Of a DNA stretch of 64,000 nt, positions 1 to 8,620 are shown piece after piece (the stretch's first letter is position 1; each line of letters opens with the position of its first letter). The notes under the pieces were generated by a model. That model saw nothing but the letters and a program-made list of their open reading frames with translations. It searched no databases and had not been told where the DNA came from. Both the position numbers and the translations under genes were made by a program. The DNA is taken from NCBI RefSeq assembly GCF_017349315.1, contig NZ_JAFMPP010000004.1, positions 1 to 64,000 of the forward strand. The letters run 5' to 3'. This DNA comes from Jiella flava. GTDB taxonomy: Bacteria > Pseudomonadota > Alphaproteobacteria > Rhizobiales > Rhizobiaceae.

Positions 1-66
1 GCCCCGATCCTTCACCAGCCTCACTGTCTCAAGCTTGAACTCGCGGCTGAACTTCCTTCTCTGCAT
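1..66 (-). CDS. IS3-family transposase OrfA, N-terminal fragment
   Basis: Only the first 22 codons are in the window. They read MQRRKFSREFKLETV and continue into a VRLVKDRG stretch, the classic opening of IS3-family OrfA proteins, which carry an N-terminal helix-turn-helix of the transposase_8 (HTH_Tnp_1) type that binds the terminal repeats. The ATG at 66 has a GGAGAG Shine-Dalgarno just upstream. In this family OrfA is normally fused to the catalytic OrfB by ribosomal frameshifting; OrfB would lie outside the window. Identification rests on a short but very characteristic stretch. Confidence 0.7.
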   Translation of the reverse strand, partial: MQRRKFSREFKLETVRLVKDRG

Positions 67-132
67 TCCAACTCTCCAGTTCCGTTAAACACCTTATCTC
101 GGTGTCCACGAAACCGGCAGCAGGCCAGTCCA
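1..132 (-). mobile_element. Start of an IS3-family insertion sequence, cut by the window edge
   Basis: The minus strand holds the beginning of an insertion sequence: a candidate terminal repeat beginning TGGACTGGCC at 132, about 65 untranslated bases, then the first codons of a transposase OrfA at 66. The layout (short leader, GGAGAG ribosome site, basic OrfA start) is that of IS3-family elements. The rest of the element and its other end lie to the left of the window, so subgroup and intactness cannot be judged. The outer boundary at 132 is an estimate from the start of the repeat-like sequence. Confidence 0.7.
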
Positions 133-189
133 TTGTCGAGTGCCGTCGCTTGGGATCGTGCCATGCGGCAGCGCGGTCCGGAGCGCTGT

Positions 190-1359
190 TTATTCCGCAT
201 TGTGGTTGAGATGTTCGCGTCCGCCGACCACCACCATCCACACGACGGCAAAGAGCATCAACGAGACCACGATGACCGAGACGATCATTCGAAGGCGTTT
301 CGGCCGGGTCGAGTCGTCGGCGAGGTTGGGCTTGACGATCGTCTCGATATAAATGCGTTGACGCTTTGCATCGAGGCGGGCTTGGTCGATGGCCTTCGAT
401 GCGATTTCGAGGGTCTGATCGGCAATCGTCTTTCTCAGCATCAGATCTTCATAGCCGGAAATTTGATTGGACAAGGCATCTTTGCCGCCGGTCAGCTTGC
501 TCTGCTCGATTTTCATCTGATCCTCGAGCACTTTGACTTTGGTCTTGAGCGATTCAATTCTGGGGCCGGACGGGGACAGGCGGGTTTGCTGGTCGATCTC
601 GGCGCGAGTCTTCGCAATTTCGCTTGCCAGAGCCGTCATAACGGTCGCTGCCGGTGTCGCCTGGCCTTTGACGTCGAGAAAATTTTGTTGGTTGCGAAAC
701 GCGGTCAAATTCTGGTTGGCTTCAACCACCCGTGCTTCGGCTTGTTGCAGAAAGGCCTTGGCGCTCGCGACGGCGTCGTTTTCGGCCCGCTTGTTCATTC
801 TGTTGGCCAATTGTTCGCCAAGTTCCAAAAGACGATCGGCCACCAATTTCGAGTCTTCGGGACGATAAAGCTGAACCGCGAGAACGCTGATGCCGGTTGT
901 TTCTTCCCGCGTTGCGTCGACCCGATCAAGATAGCACTGGTACAGTGTCTCAAAGTCATGGCTTGACCATGGCTTGTAGCATGTTGAAATCGGATCGACG
1001 CCCTCGCGATTGAGAAAGGTTTCCATCGGTAATGTTTTCATCAAATCATGGAGTGCATCACGGGAAAGAATATAGCTTTGCACTGCATAGCTGTCGTCGC
1101 TGGCGTTGCTGATGCCAAACGTCTGCAGAATTGACGAGAGACCGCTGACGTTCTGCGTTTTGGCGCTGCGAACGAGAAAACGACTTTCCGACAAATAGCG
1201 GTTTGAGGCGATCAGGCCATAATACAAAATTGACCAGGTGATGGGGATGACGGCGATGACCAGGAAAATCATCTGCCCGATCGTCACTCTCCGTCGCGTT
1301 TTTGTCCGATGGGCGGGCGTCTGGTGGCGCGTGTCTTGGAATGTCGTCAGTGAAGACAC
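190..1359 (-). CDS. Capsule polysaccharide export inner-membrane protein (KpsE/CtrB/RkpR-like)
   Basis: About 389 residues with the topology of polysaccharide co-polymerase/export adaptors. There is a basic N-terminus, one transmembrane helix at about residues 28-50, a long periplasmic region with predicted coiled coil (about 190-330), and a second transmembrane helix near the C-terminus (about 360-382). The first periplasmic stretch (SESRFLVRSAKT) is typical of the Wzz/KpsE group, which links the ABC exporter to the outer-membrane channel during capsule export. I chose the GTG at 1359 because GAGGA lies six bases upstream; a TTG two codons earlier is too close to that site. The IS element lies about 60 bp downstream, so partner capsule genes, if any, are to the left of the window. 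Confidence 0.8.
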   Translation of the reverse strand: MSSLTTFQDTRHQTPAHRTKTRRRVTIGQMIFLVIAVIPITWSILYYGLIASNRYLSESRFLVRSAKTQNVSGLSSILQTFGISNASDDSYAVQSYILSRDALHDLMKTLPMETFLNREGVDPISTCYKPWSSHDFETLYQCYLDRVDATREETTGISVLAVQLYRPEDSKLVADRLLELGEQLANRMNKRAENDAVASAKAFLQQAEARVVEANQNLTAFRNQQNFLDVKGQATPAATVMTALASEIAKTRAEIDQQTRLSPSGPRIESLKTKVKVLEDQMKIEQSKLTGGKDALSNQISGYEDLMLRKTIADQTLEIASKAIDQARLDAKRQRIYIETIVKPNLADDSTRPKRLRMIVSVIVVSLMLFAVVWMVVVGGREHLNHNAE

Positions 1360-1489
1360 GTTCAATCCTCATCATTTACGCATCAAATCGCAGAGGCCGG
1401 TCTGACCGGTGAAAAACGCGACGCCATCGATGCCGCAGCCATGCGAAATGCCTTGGGGGTGCGACCTCCCAAGCGGCTGCCAGAAGCCC

Positions 1490-1598
1490 TTAGAGCGCCC
1501 TGCGTCTTGTAGGACGCAGAAAGGTTGCTCTAACCCTTTGAATCGACGCATCGTGCTTTCCGAAAATCGATTCCGATTTTCGGAAAGCACGATGCTGT
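1490..1598 (+). repeat. Dispersed palindromic repeat, copy A
   Basis: A composite of two stem-loops. The first is formed by CTGCGTC/GACGCAG around 1500-1520. The second is a near-perfect palindrome, about 1548-1595, built on GCATCGTGCTTTCCGAAAATC and its complement. The whole unit recurs on the opposite strand near 62.2 kb and, more diverged, near 10.6 kb. Such intergenic mobile palindromes are common in Hyphomicrobiales genomes. Confidence 0.8.
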
Positions 1599-1628
1599 AG
1601 TGATACAAAACGGCGAATTGATGCCTAC

Positions 1629-1670
1629 AGCATCGGCCCGAAAATCGGAATCGATTTTCTGGCCGATGCT
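1629..1670 (-). repeat. Second palindromic repeat related to copy A, inverted
   Basis: A 42-bp palindrome with arms AGCATCGGCC / GGCCGATGCT around a core reading GAAAATCGGAATCGATTTTC. That core is the reverse complement of the core of copy A, so the two copies face each other about 30 bp apart. Confidence 0.75.
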
Positions 1671-1735
1671 GGAACCGCCGGCCGAGCCTCGACAGACGCG
1701 GCTGGCCGGTGTTTCGGAGGACGGCGACGGGACCG

Positions 1736-1783
1736 GCCCGTGTCATCCGGTGCCCGTGTTACCCGGTGCCCGTGTTATTCGTT
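1736..1783. repeat. 16-bp tandem repeat, three units
   Basis: Three consecutive 16-bp units beginning GCCCGTGT; the middle unit is GCCCGTGTTACCCGGT. The third unit overlaps the last codons and the TAA stop of the secreted-protein gene that ends at 1775, so the end of that protein has been shaped by the repeat. Confidence 0.7.
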
Positions 1784-2968
1784 GGTCGAGTCGTTCGCCG
1801 TCACGTCGAGCGAGAGCACCTGCGGCAGGGTCTGGGGCGCGCCCATCGCCGCGCCGACGATCTGCATGGCCGGCACTGGCGTCTTCGGGTCGACCGAGAC
1901 CGACAGCGACTGCGGCTGCTTCAGATAGGTCGAGACGGCATCGGCGACCTTCTTCTGAAAGTCCGGATTTTGCAGCTGGGCGAGGGCGGCCGGCACCGTC
2001 ATCTCGATCTGCGAGATCAGCTGCTCGCGGGTCTTGTTCTGCTTCTTGGCGAAATAGTCGAGCAGCTTGTCGGTCAGGGAATCGTCGGTGAAGGTGATGT
2101 CGGCCGAGCCGAGCGAGAGCTGCGACATCAGCCCCATCATCGCCATGCCGGCGTTCTGCTTGCCCTCCGGGTGCTCCCGCATCTGCTTGGAGATCTGCTG
2201 CATCGACTGAATGAAGGCCGGCGTGTAGCCGGTCATTTCATAGGTGAAGGAGAGGTTGCCGGCATTCTTGACATTGATGTCGAACGGATCGAGCGTCATC
2301 GTGCCGGACTTCGGATCCCAACTGGCGCTGCCTTCGATCGAGCCGGACATCTGAGTGTAGCCGAGGTCGTTCATCGCCGTGATGGTCTTCGGATCGGCCT
2401 TGGAGAAGTCGGCGTTGAAGGTGCCGAGATTGAAATCGGACGAAACGGTCTGGTCGTCGTTGAGGGTGTTCTCGATCGAAACGCCCGAGAGATCAAAGAC
2501 CTGATCGCCCTGCTTCTCGATTTTCAGATGATCAAGGCTGGCTTTCTGGAAGTAGAACTTCGACAGCTGCTTGACCGGCGACAGCTTGCTGGCGTCGTCG
2601 GGCAGAAGTTCGAACCCCTCGATCGACATGCCGGAGGCGACGGTGTGGTTCTCACCCTCGGTGACGTCGACGTCGGCGATCGGGATCTTCTCGACCATCC
2701 AGCCATCGGCGGTCGAGCCGGTGACGCCCTGGAAGGTGATGTCGCCGACCTTGGACGGCTTTTCGCCTTTTGGCGCAATCGTCAAGCCGGCGAGGACGAC
2801 GTCGTCGCCCGTCGCGGCGGCGCTGTCATAGGTGAGCGTCATGTTCTGCTCGGCGGCAACGGCCTTGAGGCGCTCGCCAAAGGCGTTCGCGTCGGCGGCG
2901 AAGGCCGCGGTCGAGCACAAAAGCACGACGACGGTCGTGGTCAAAGACACGGAAGTCTTGGCGAACAT
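1775..2968 (-). CDS. Secreted periplasmic protein of unknown function
   Basis: About 397 residues. The N-terminus is a clear signal peptide (MFAKTSVSL, a hydrophobic stretch, then a cut after STAAFA). The mature part is acidic and rich in beta-like segments with many D, T, S and G residues. It loosely resembles the DUF945/YdgA-like periplasmic proteins, but I cannot assign it firmly. I chose the ATG at 2968 because AAAGG precedes it at a good distance and the signal peptide begins there; an upstream in-frame start at 3001 would add 11 residues before the signal peptide. Nearest neighbours are repeats downstream and the divergent parC. Confidence 0.75.
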   Translation of the reverse strand: MFAKTSVSLTTTVVVLLCSTAAFAADANAFGERLKAVAAEQNMTLTYDSAAATGDDVVLAGLTIAPKGEKPSKVGDITFQGVTGSTADGWMVEKIPIADVDVTEGENHTVASGMSIEGFELLPDDASKLSPVKQLSKFYFQKASLDHLKIEKQGDQVFDLSGVSIENTLNDDQTVSSDFNLGTFNADFSKADPKTITAMNDLGYTQMSGSIEGSASWDPKSGTMTLDPFDINVKNAGNLSFTYEMTGYTPAFIQSMQQISKQMREHPEGKQNAGMAMMGLMSQLSLGSADITFTDDSLTDKLLDYFAKKQNKTREQLISQIEMTVPAALAQLQNPDFQKKVADAVSTYLKQPQSLSVSVDPKTPVPAMQIVGAAMGAPQTLPQVLSLDVTANDSTNE

Positions 2969-3221
2969 CAAAGAACCTTTTGTCAGCGTGGGGCCCGACA
3001 CTGTCCATAAACGTGCGGGCCATAAACGTGCGAATGAACTTCAGGCCAGAGTTAGGGCGACGAAGGACGGCAATCTACGGCCAAATCGGGCGTTAAGAAG
3101 ATAAAACCGCCGATCGGCATCACGCCGCCGCGGAAAGACGGGCGCCCGCCGCTCGACAAAAAGCTGAGGATCACAGCGTTCCGGTCTTGTTCCACCCCTT
3201 GACCTTCGCTACACACGCGCC

Positions 3222-5474
3222 ATGGGCAAGGCAGCGGAACCGCCTTCAGGCGGCGGCGATATCGAACCGATCGATTTGAAGACGGCGCTCGAGGAGCGCT
3301 ATCTCGCCTATGCGTTGTCGACCATCATGGGCCGCGCCCTGCCGGATGTGCGTGACGGGCTGAAGCCGGTCCACCGGCGCATCGTCCACGCTATGCGCAT
3401 CCTCAAGCTTGATCCGGGCGACGCCTACAAGAAATGCGCCCGCATCGTCGGCGATGTGATGGGTAAGTTTCATCCCCATGGCGATGCCGCGATCTATGAC
3501 GCGCTGGTCCGTCTCGCCCAGGATTTTTCGGTCCGCTATCCGTTGATCGACGGCCAGGGCAATTTCGGCAATGTCGACGGCGATAGCGCTGCGGCCATGC
3601 GCTATACCGAAGCGCGGATGACCGACGTCGCGACCCTGCTTCTGCGCGGCATCGACGAGGATGCGGTCGACTTTCGCCCGACCTATAACGAGGAAGACAA
3701 GGAACCGGTCGTTCTGCCGGGCGCCTTCCCGAACCTCCTCGCCAATGGATCATCCGGCATCGCCGTCGGCATGGCGACTTCGATTCCGCCGCACAACGCC
3801 GCCGAGCTTTGCGATGCGGCGCTGAAGCTGATCGAGGATCCCGGCGCCTCCACCGATGCGCTGTTGCGCTTCGTCCAGGGGCCGGACTTTCCGACCGGCG
3901 GCGTCGTTGTCGACAATCAGGCGCAGATCCGCGAAGCCTACGAGACCGGGCGGGGCGGTTTCCGGGTGCGGGCGCGCTGGGAGCGCGAGGATGTCGGGCG
4001 CGGCAATTACGTCGTCGTCGTCACCGAGATCCCCTACCAGGTGCAAAAGTCCCGGCTGATCGAAAAAATCGCCGAGCTGCTGCAGGCCCGCAAGCTGCCG
4101 CTGCTTGCCGATATTCGCGATGAATCGGCCGAGGACGTTCGGATCGTGCTCGAACCGAAGAGCCGGACGGTCGATCCCGAGCTGTTGATGGAGTCGCTGT
4201 TCCGGCTGACGGATTTCGAAAGCCGCATTTCGCTCAACATGAATGTCCTGTCCGGCGGCAAGGTGCCGAAGGTGCTGTCGCTGAAGGAGGCGTTGTCGGA
4301 ATGGCTCGCCCATCAGCGCGAGGTTCTGCAGCGGCAGACGCAGTATCGACTGGGTCAGATCGAGCGGCGGCTGGAAATCGTCTCCGGCTATCTCGTCGTC
4401 TTCCTCAATATCGACGAGGTGATCCGGATCATCCGCGAAGAGGACGAGCCGAAGAAGGAGCTGATGCGCACCTTCGAGCTGACCGACAATCAGGCCGAAG
4501 CGATCCTCAACATGCGGCTGCGCTCCCTGCGCAAGCTCGAGGAGTTCGAGCTGAAGCGCGAGTTCGACGCGTTGACCCTCGAAAAGGCCGAGAAGGAAGC
4601 GCTGCTTGGCTCGGACGAGAGACAGTGGGCGGCGATTGCCGACGAGGTTCGCGACGTGCGCGAGACCTTTTCGAAGAAGACCAAGCTCGGTCGCCGTCGC
4701 ACGCGCTTTGCCGACGCGCCGAGCCACAATCTCGACGACATCACCGTCGCGCTGATCGAGAAGGAGCCGGTGACGGTTGTCCTGTCGCAGAAAGGATTTT
4801 TGCGCGGGATGAAGGGCCATCTTGCCGATGCGGGGGTGCTCAGCTTCCGCGAGGGCGACGGTCTGAAATTCGCCTTCCATGCGATGACGACCGACAAGCT
4901 GATCTTCCTGTCCACCGGCGGGCGCGCCTTCACTCTGTCGGCCGACAAGCTGCCCGGCGGACGCGGCCAGGGCGAGCCGATCCGCCTGGCGGTAGAGATG
5001 GACGACGACCAGGATATCGCCATCGCCTTCGTCGCTGATCCCGAGAGCCAGCGGCTGCTGGTGTCGAGCGACGGCACCGGCTTTGTCGCCGGCGAGGCCG
5101 ACATGCTGTCCTCGACCCGCAAGGGCAAGCAGCTCGTCAATGTCTCGGCCAAGGCGAGGCTCGGCTTCGCTGTGCCGATCGCTGGCGGCGACACGGTCGC
5201 AATCGTCGGCCAGAATAGAAAACTTCTCGTTTTCCCGCTGTCCCAGGTGCCGCAGATGGCCCGCGGCAAGGGCGTGCGGCTGCAGCGCTACAAGGATGGC
5301 AGCGTCTCCGATGTGAAGGTGTTCAAGCTGGCCGAGGGCCTGTCCTGGTCTGATTCTGCCAAGCGTGCCTTCCTGCGCCAGGAGAGCGATCTGCTCGAAT
5401 GGCGCGGCGACCGCGCCCAGGCCGGTCGGCTGGTGCCAAAGGGCTTTCCCAAGAACAACACGTTCGCCGGCTGA
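3222..5474 (+). CDS. parC: DNA topoisomerase IV subunit A
   Basis: A 750-residue type IIA topoisomerase A subunit that, with ParE, decatenates daughter chromosomes. The N-terminal breakage-reunion domain shows the winged-helix region with [10 protein letters not shown] (residues 84-93) and the catalytic tyrosine at about residue 128 in AMRYTEARM. The C-terminal half holds the degenerate beta-propeller blades. The length and N-terminal opening ([20 protein letters not shown]) are those of alphaproteobacterial ParC rather than GyrA, which is longer and carries the GyrA-box. At the position matching E. coli ParC Ser80 this protein has alanine, and Asp takes the place of Glu84. The start is the ATG at 3222. 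Confidence 0.95.
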   Translation: MGKAAEPPSGGGDIEPIDLKTALEERYLAYALSTIMGRALPDVRDGLKPVHRRIVHAMRILKLDPGDAYKKCARIVGDVMGKFHPHGDAAIYDALVRLAQDFSVRYPLIDGQGNFGNVDGDSAAAMRYTEARMTDVATLLLRGIDEDAVDFRPTYNEEDKEPVVLPGAFPNLLANGSSGIAVGMATSIPPHNAAELCDAALKLIEDPGASTDALLRFVQGPDFPTGGVVVDNQAQIREAYETGRGGFRVRARWEREDVGRGNYVVVVTEIPYQVQKSRLIEKIAELLQARKLPLLADIRDESAEDVRIVLEPKSRTVDPELLMESLFRLTDFESRISLNMNVLSGGKVPKVLSLKEALSEWLAHQREVLQRQTQYRLGQIERRLEIVSGYLVVFLNIDEVIRIIREEDEPKKELMRTFELTDNQAEAILNMRLRSLRKLEEFELKREFDALTLEKAEKEALLGSDERQWAAIADEVRDVRETFSKKTKLGRRRTRFADAPSHNLDDITVALIEKEPVTVVLSQKGFLRGMKGHLADAGVLSFREGDGLKFAFHAMTTDKLIFLSTGGRAFTLSADKLPGGRGQGEPIRLAVEMDDDQDIAIAFVADPESQRLLVSSDGTGFVAGEADMLSSTRKGKQLVNVSAKARLGFAVPIAGGDTVAIVGQNRKLLVFPLSQVPQMARGKGVRLQRYKDGSVSDVKVFKLAEGLSWSDSAKRAFLRQESDLLEWRGDRAQAGRLVPKGFPKNNTFAG

Positions 5475-5639
5475 GGCCCGCTCAAGATCGCTCAGGCGAT
5501 GTGCGGCGCCAGGACTCTCCGGTGAACCGTCGATGACATGGTGCCGGTAGACGTTGAGCGCGGTCGTGTAAAATCAATCGCTTGCCGCGCTCTCGGCGTG
5601 TGCAACGATCACACTGCTGCGTCAGCGCAAATCATCGGC

Positions 5640-5668
5640 TTGGCAAACGAATCAAGCTGGGCTATGAG
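5640..5668 (+). promoter_or_regulatory. Candidate promoter
   Basis: TTGGCA and TATGAG hexamers separated by 17 bp, 43 bp upstream of the small leader frame. The match to the sigma-70 consensus is fair. No experimental support exists. Confidence 0.35.
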
Positions 5669-5710
5669 ACGGCATTCCTGACAGACGCCAACCGCACGAA
5701 GGAGGGCCAT

Positions 5711-5773
5711 ATGAACGCTTCTGGTTTCTACACCCTTCCGCGGTCATCCCGTGCCGGGATGATCCTCGCCTGA
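5711..5773 (+). CDS. Putative 20-residue leader peptide
   Basis: A short frame reading MNASGFYTLPRSSRAGMILA, directly preceded by AAGGAGGGCCAT, an almost perfect Shine-Dalgarno. A 10-bp stem-loop covers its last codons. The arrangement of strong ribosome site, short peptide and overlapping hairpin upstream of a transporter is what translation-attenuation leaders look like. There is no run of one amino acid that would name an inducer, so the role is inferred from layout only. Confidence 0.4.
   Translation: MNASGFYTLPRSSRAGMILA
5742..5764 (+). promoter_or_regulatory. Stem-loop at the end of the leader peptide
   Basis: Arms GGTCATCCCG and CGGGATGATC (one G-U pair) around a three-base loop. The hairpin overlaps codons 11-18 of the putative leader peptide, so ribosome position would decide whether it folds. 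No T-run follows, which speaks against a simple terminator. Confidence 0.45.
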
Positions 5774-5929
5774 GGCGAATGCGTCATTGATCGGGCTCGG
5801 CGACAGCCGGCCTTTTTCCATCATCACTCTTGCAGCCAGTTGGCCTGAACGTGCGAACCGATGGGCGTTCGCGGACCGCCGGTGCAAGGGCTTTGTCAGG
5901 GGACCGGTCTGCGGGCTGGTCGACATCTC

Positions 5930-7756
5930 ATGTCGCTGTGGTTTTCCAATTTCCGCCAATCGGCCTTTGCTGCCGTTTTGGTCTTCACCGGGCGCTACTG
6001 GTCGCGTCAGCCGGCCAAGATGATCGCGATCTCGGCGATCATCACGCTCGGCACACTCGCCGATGTCCTTACGCCACTCTTTGCCGGACGGTTGGTCGAT
6101 GCCGTCACGGGAACGGTTAATGCCGTCGGCGCCTTCGATGCGGCGATTGCGGCGCTGTTGTCGCTCGCCGTTTTGGCCGTCATCAGCGTTCTCGCCCGCT
6201 TCATCAGCTTCTCGCTGATCGTCGACTTTACGATCGTCATACTGCGCGAGGTGATGGCCGAGGCCTTTGCCCTGGTCCAACGTCTGTCGACCGACTGGCA
6301 TGCCAACAGCTTCGCCGGCTCGACGGTGCGCAAGATCACCCGCGGCATGTGGGCGCTCGACCTTCTGAACGACACGGTGCTGCTCTCGCTCCTGCCGTCC
6401 CTGGTCATGTTGGCCGGAACGACCGCCTTGCTCGGCTGGCACTGGCCGGTGATGGGCCTGGTGATCGGTCTTGGCGCGCTCGTCTATCTGACGATCACCG
6501 TCGCGATTTCGCTCGGCTTCGTCGCTCCGGCAGCGCGGCTGGCCAATGGCTGGGACACCAAGCTCGGTGGCGCGCTCGCCGACGCGATCTCCTGCAATGC
6601 TGTCGTCAAAGGTTTTGGCGGTGAGCTGCGGGAAGAAGCGATCCTCGCCCAGGTGGCGGAGAAATGGCAGCGGCGCGCGCGGCGGTCCTGGAAGCGAGGG
6701 GTGATCAACAGCACGGTGCAAAACACCATGCTCTTCGTCCTGCGGGTCGGGGTGATCGGTCTTGCGATCTGGCTCTGGATGCATGGAAACGCGGGGCCGG
6801 GCGATCTGGCCTATGTGCTGACCGCCTTCTTCGTGCTGCAGGGCTATCTGCGCGAGGTCGGCATGCATATCCGCAATCTCCAGCGGTCGGTGAACGACAT
6901 GGAGGAACTGGTCACGCTGTCGGACATTCCGCTCGGGGTCGTCGATCGGCCGAATGCCAAGGCGATCGCGATCCAGAAGGGCGAGATCGTCTTCGACCGT
7001 GTGTCGTTCCATTACGGCTCGCATCTGACGCCGCTCTATCAGGATCTGTCGCTCACCATCAGGGCGGGCGAGCGTGTGGGGCTGGTCGGGCATTCGGGCT
7101 CCGGCAAGTCGACGCTCGTCAAGCTGATCCAGCGGCTTTATGACGTCACCGACGGGGCAATCTTGATCGACGGGCAGGACATCGCCGCGGTTCGCCAAGC
7201 CGATCTGCGGGCGAAGATCGCCATCGTGCAGCAGGAGCCGATTTTGTTTCACCGCTCGCTGGCCGAGAACGTTGCCTATGGCCGGCCGGGCGCCTCGATG
7301 GCGGCGATCGTTGAGGCGGCGCGTCTGGCCGGGGCCGCCGAATTCATCGCGCGGCTGCCGAAAGGCTATCAGACGCTGGTCGGCGAGCGCGGGGTAAAAC
7401 TCTCCGGTGGCGAGCGCCAGCGAGTGGCGATTGCCCGGGCGTTTCTCGCCGATGCGCCGATCCTGATCCTCGACGAGGCGACCGCCAGCCTCGACTCCGA
7501 ATCGGAGATCGTCATCCAGCAGGCGATGGAGCGGCTGATGGCCGGGCGCACGACGCTGGTCGTCGCCCACCGGCTGTCGACGGTCAAAGCGCTCGATCGA
7601 CTGCTGGTCTTCGATCGTGGCCGGATCGTCGAAGAAGGCGACCACGCGGCGCTGATCGCCCGCCCGAACGGCATCTACCGCCGTCTGTTCGAGCGACAGG
7701 CGCTGGAACTCGTGCGCGGGCTGCCGCTGGAGAGCACCGCGCTCACATTCGCCTGA
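5930..7756 (+). CDS. ABC exporter, fused membrane and ATPase domains
   Basis: About 608 residues: six transmembrane helices (roughly residues 30-320), then a nucleotide-binding domain. The ATPase shows Walker A GHSGSGKST, the Q-loop QQEPILF, the signature LSGGERQR, Walker B ILILDEAT and the switch histidine in VVAHRLST. The half-transporter layout matches the MsbA/lipid- and drug-exporter class; the substrate cannot be told. The ATG at 5930 begins just before the first hydrophobic region; an in-frame start at 5861 would add 23 residues without hydrophobic character. The gene follows a possible attenuator leader and ends at a large stem-loop. Confidence 0.9.
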   Translation: MSLWFSNFRQSAFAAVLVFTGRYWSRQPAKMIAISAIITLGTLADVLTPLFAGRLVDAVTGTVNAVGAFDAAIAALLSLAVLAVISVLARFISFSLIVDFTIVILREVMAEAFALVQRLSTDWHANSFAGSTVRKITRGMWALDLLNDTVLLSLLPSLVMLAGTTALLGWHWPVMGLVIGLGALVYLTITVAISLGFVAPAARLANGWDTKLGGALADAISCNAVVKGFGGELREEAILAQVAEKWQRRARRSWKRGVINSTVQNTMLFVLRVGVIGLAIWLWMHGNAGPGDLAYVLTAFFVLQGYLREVGMHIRNLQRSVNDMEELVTLSDIPLGVVDRPNAKAIAIQKGEIVFDRVSFHYGSHLTPLYQDLSLTIRAGERVGLVGHSGSGKSTLVKLIQRLYDVTDGAILIDGQDIAAVRQADLRAKIAIVQQEPILFHRSLAENVAYGRPGASMAAIVEAARLAGAAEFIARLPKGYQTLVGERGVKLSGGERQRVAIARAFLADAPILILDEATASLDSESEIVIQQAMERLMAGRTTLVVAHRLSTVKALDRLLVFDRGRIVEEGDHAALIARPNGIYRRLFERQALELVRGLPLESTALTFA

Positions 7757-7768
7757 CGGCGAAAAACA

Positions 7769-7800
7769 GGCGGCGGCGTTTTTATCGAGACGCCGCCGCC
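7769..7800. terminator. Stem-loop between convergent genes
   Basis: Perfect 11-bp arms GGCGGCGGCGT / ACGCCGCCGCC with a T-rich loop. It lies between the ABC exporter and the convergent bpt. No T-run follows the stem, so termination efficiency is uncertain. Confidence 0.5.
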
Positions 7801-7854
7801 GATCGCTTGTGCGGCCGACCGGGCCGGTTGATCCGCAAGCCGGCGAGACGCGTG

Positions 7855-8604
7855 TCAGCCGTCGTAGCGTTCCCAGCCTCGCGGCGTCAAATGCTCCTGG
7901 GGCTTGAAGCGGATCTTGTATTGCATCTTTTTCGATCCCTCGACCCAATAGCCGAGATAAAGATAGGAGAGGCCGAGTTTGCGGGTGCGCTCGATATGAT
8001 CGAGAATCATATGGGTGCCGAGGCTGCGCTGGTCCTGCTCGGGATCGAAAAACGAATAGACCATCGACATCCCGTCGGCCATGACGTCGGAGAGGGCGAC
8101 CGCGACGAGATCACCGTCCGACTGAGCGGTGAAAGCGGAATCGGGGCCCTTTCGGCGATATTCGATCACCCGCGTGTCGACCTGACTGTCCTCGACCATC
8201 ATCGCATAGTCGAGCACGCTCATCTCGGCCATGCCGCCAAAGGCATGGCGATGGTCGATATAGCGGCGAAACAGCGAATATTGCTCGCTGGTGGGGCTCG
8301 GCGTCGCCATGCGGCCGACAAGATCCCGATTGCGTGCGAGAATCCGCCGCGTGGATTTGCCAGGGACGAATTCGTCGACCAGGATCCGCACCGAGATGCA
8401 GGCCCGGCAGCGCTCGCAGGCCGGGCGGTAGGCGATGTTCTGGCTGCGCCGAAAGCCGCCTTGGCTGAGCAGATCGAGCAGGGCCGGCGCGCGCTCGCCG
8501 ACCAAATGGGTGAAAACTTTTCGTTCGGCCTGTCCCGGCAGATAGGGGCAGGGCGACGGCGAGGTCAGAAAGAATTGAGGCGTCTGCGGATGGTGAACCG
8601 TCAC
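7855..8604 (-). CDS. bpt: Aspartate/glutamate leucyltransferase
   Basis: About 249 residues of the bacterial ATE1-like family. It transfers leucine from Leu-tRNA to N-terminal Asp or Glu, marking proteins for ClpS/ClpAP degradation (N-end rule). It opens with [17 protein letters not shown] and carries the conserved cysteine cluster [17 protein letters not shown] and IRFKP in the C-terminal GNAT-like half are also typical. I prefer the GTG at 8604, which sits just before the conserved TPQFF block and avoids overlap with the permease gene ending at 8621. An in-frame start at 8649 exists but would run into that gene. Confidence 0.92.
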   Translation of the reverse strand: MTVHHPQTPQFFLTSPSPCPYLPGQAERKVFTHLVGERAPALLDLLSQGGFRRSQNIAYRPACERCRACISVRILVDEFVPGKSTRRILARNRDLVGRMATPSPTSEQYSLFRRYIDHRHAFGGMAEMSVLDYAMMVEDSQVDTRVIEYRRKGPDSAFTAQSDGDLVAVALSDVMADGMSMVYSFFDPEQDQRSLGTHMILDHIERTRKLGLSYLYLGYWVEGSKKMQYKIRFKPQEHLTPRGWERYDG

Positions 8605-8620
8605 GTGCCGTCTCGAGAAA

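Larger units (their letters stand above)
1360..1774. other. Gene-free stretch made of repeats
   Basis: No credible gene is seen between the capsule export gene and the next coding region. The stretch is occupied by two palindromic repeats in opposite orientation and by a short tandem repeat, listed separately. Open frames crossing it are short and lack any recognisable domain. Confidence 0.7.
5475..5929. other. Long leader region ahead of the ABC exporter
   Basis: No long gene is present. The stretch holds a candidate sigma-70 promoter (5640-5668), a 20-codon reading frame with a very strong ribosome site (5711-5773) and a stem-loop overlapping the end of that frame. All three lie upstream of the exporter gene and are listed separately. 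Confidence 0.5.
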
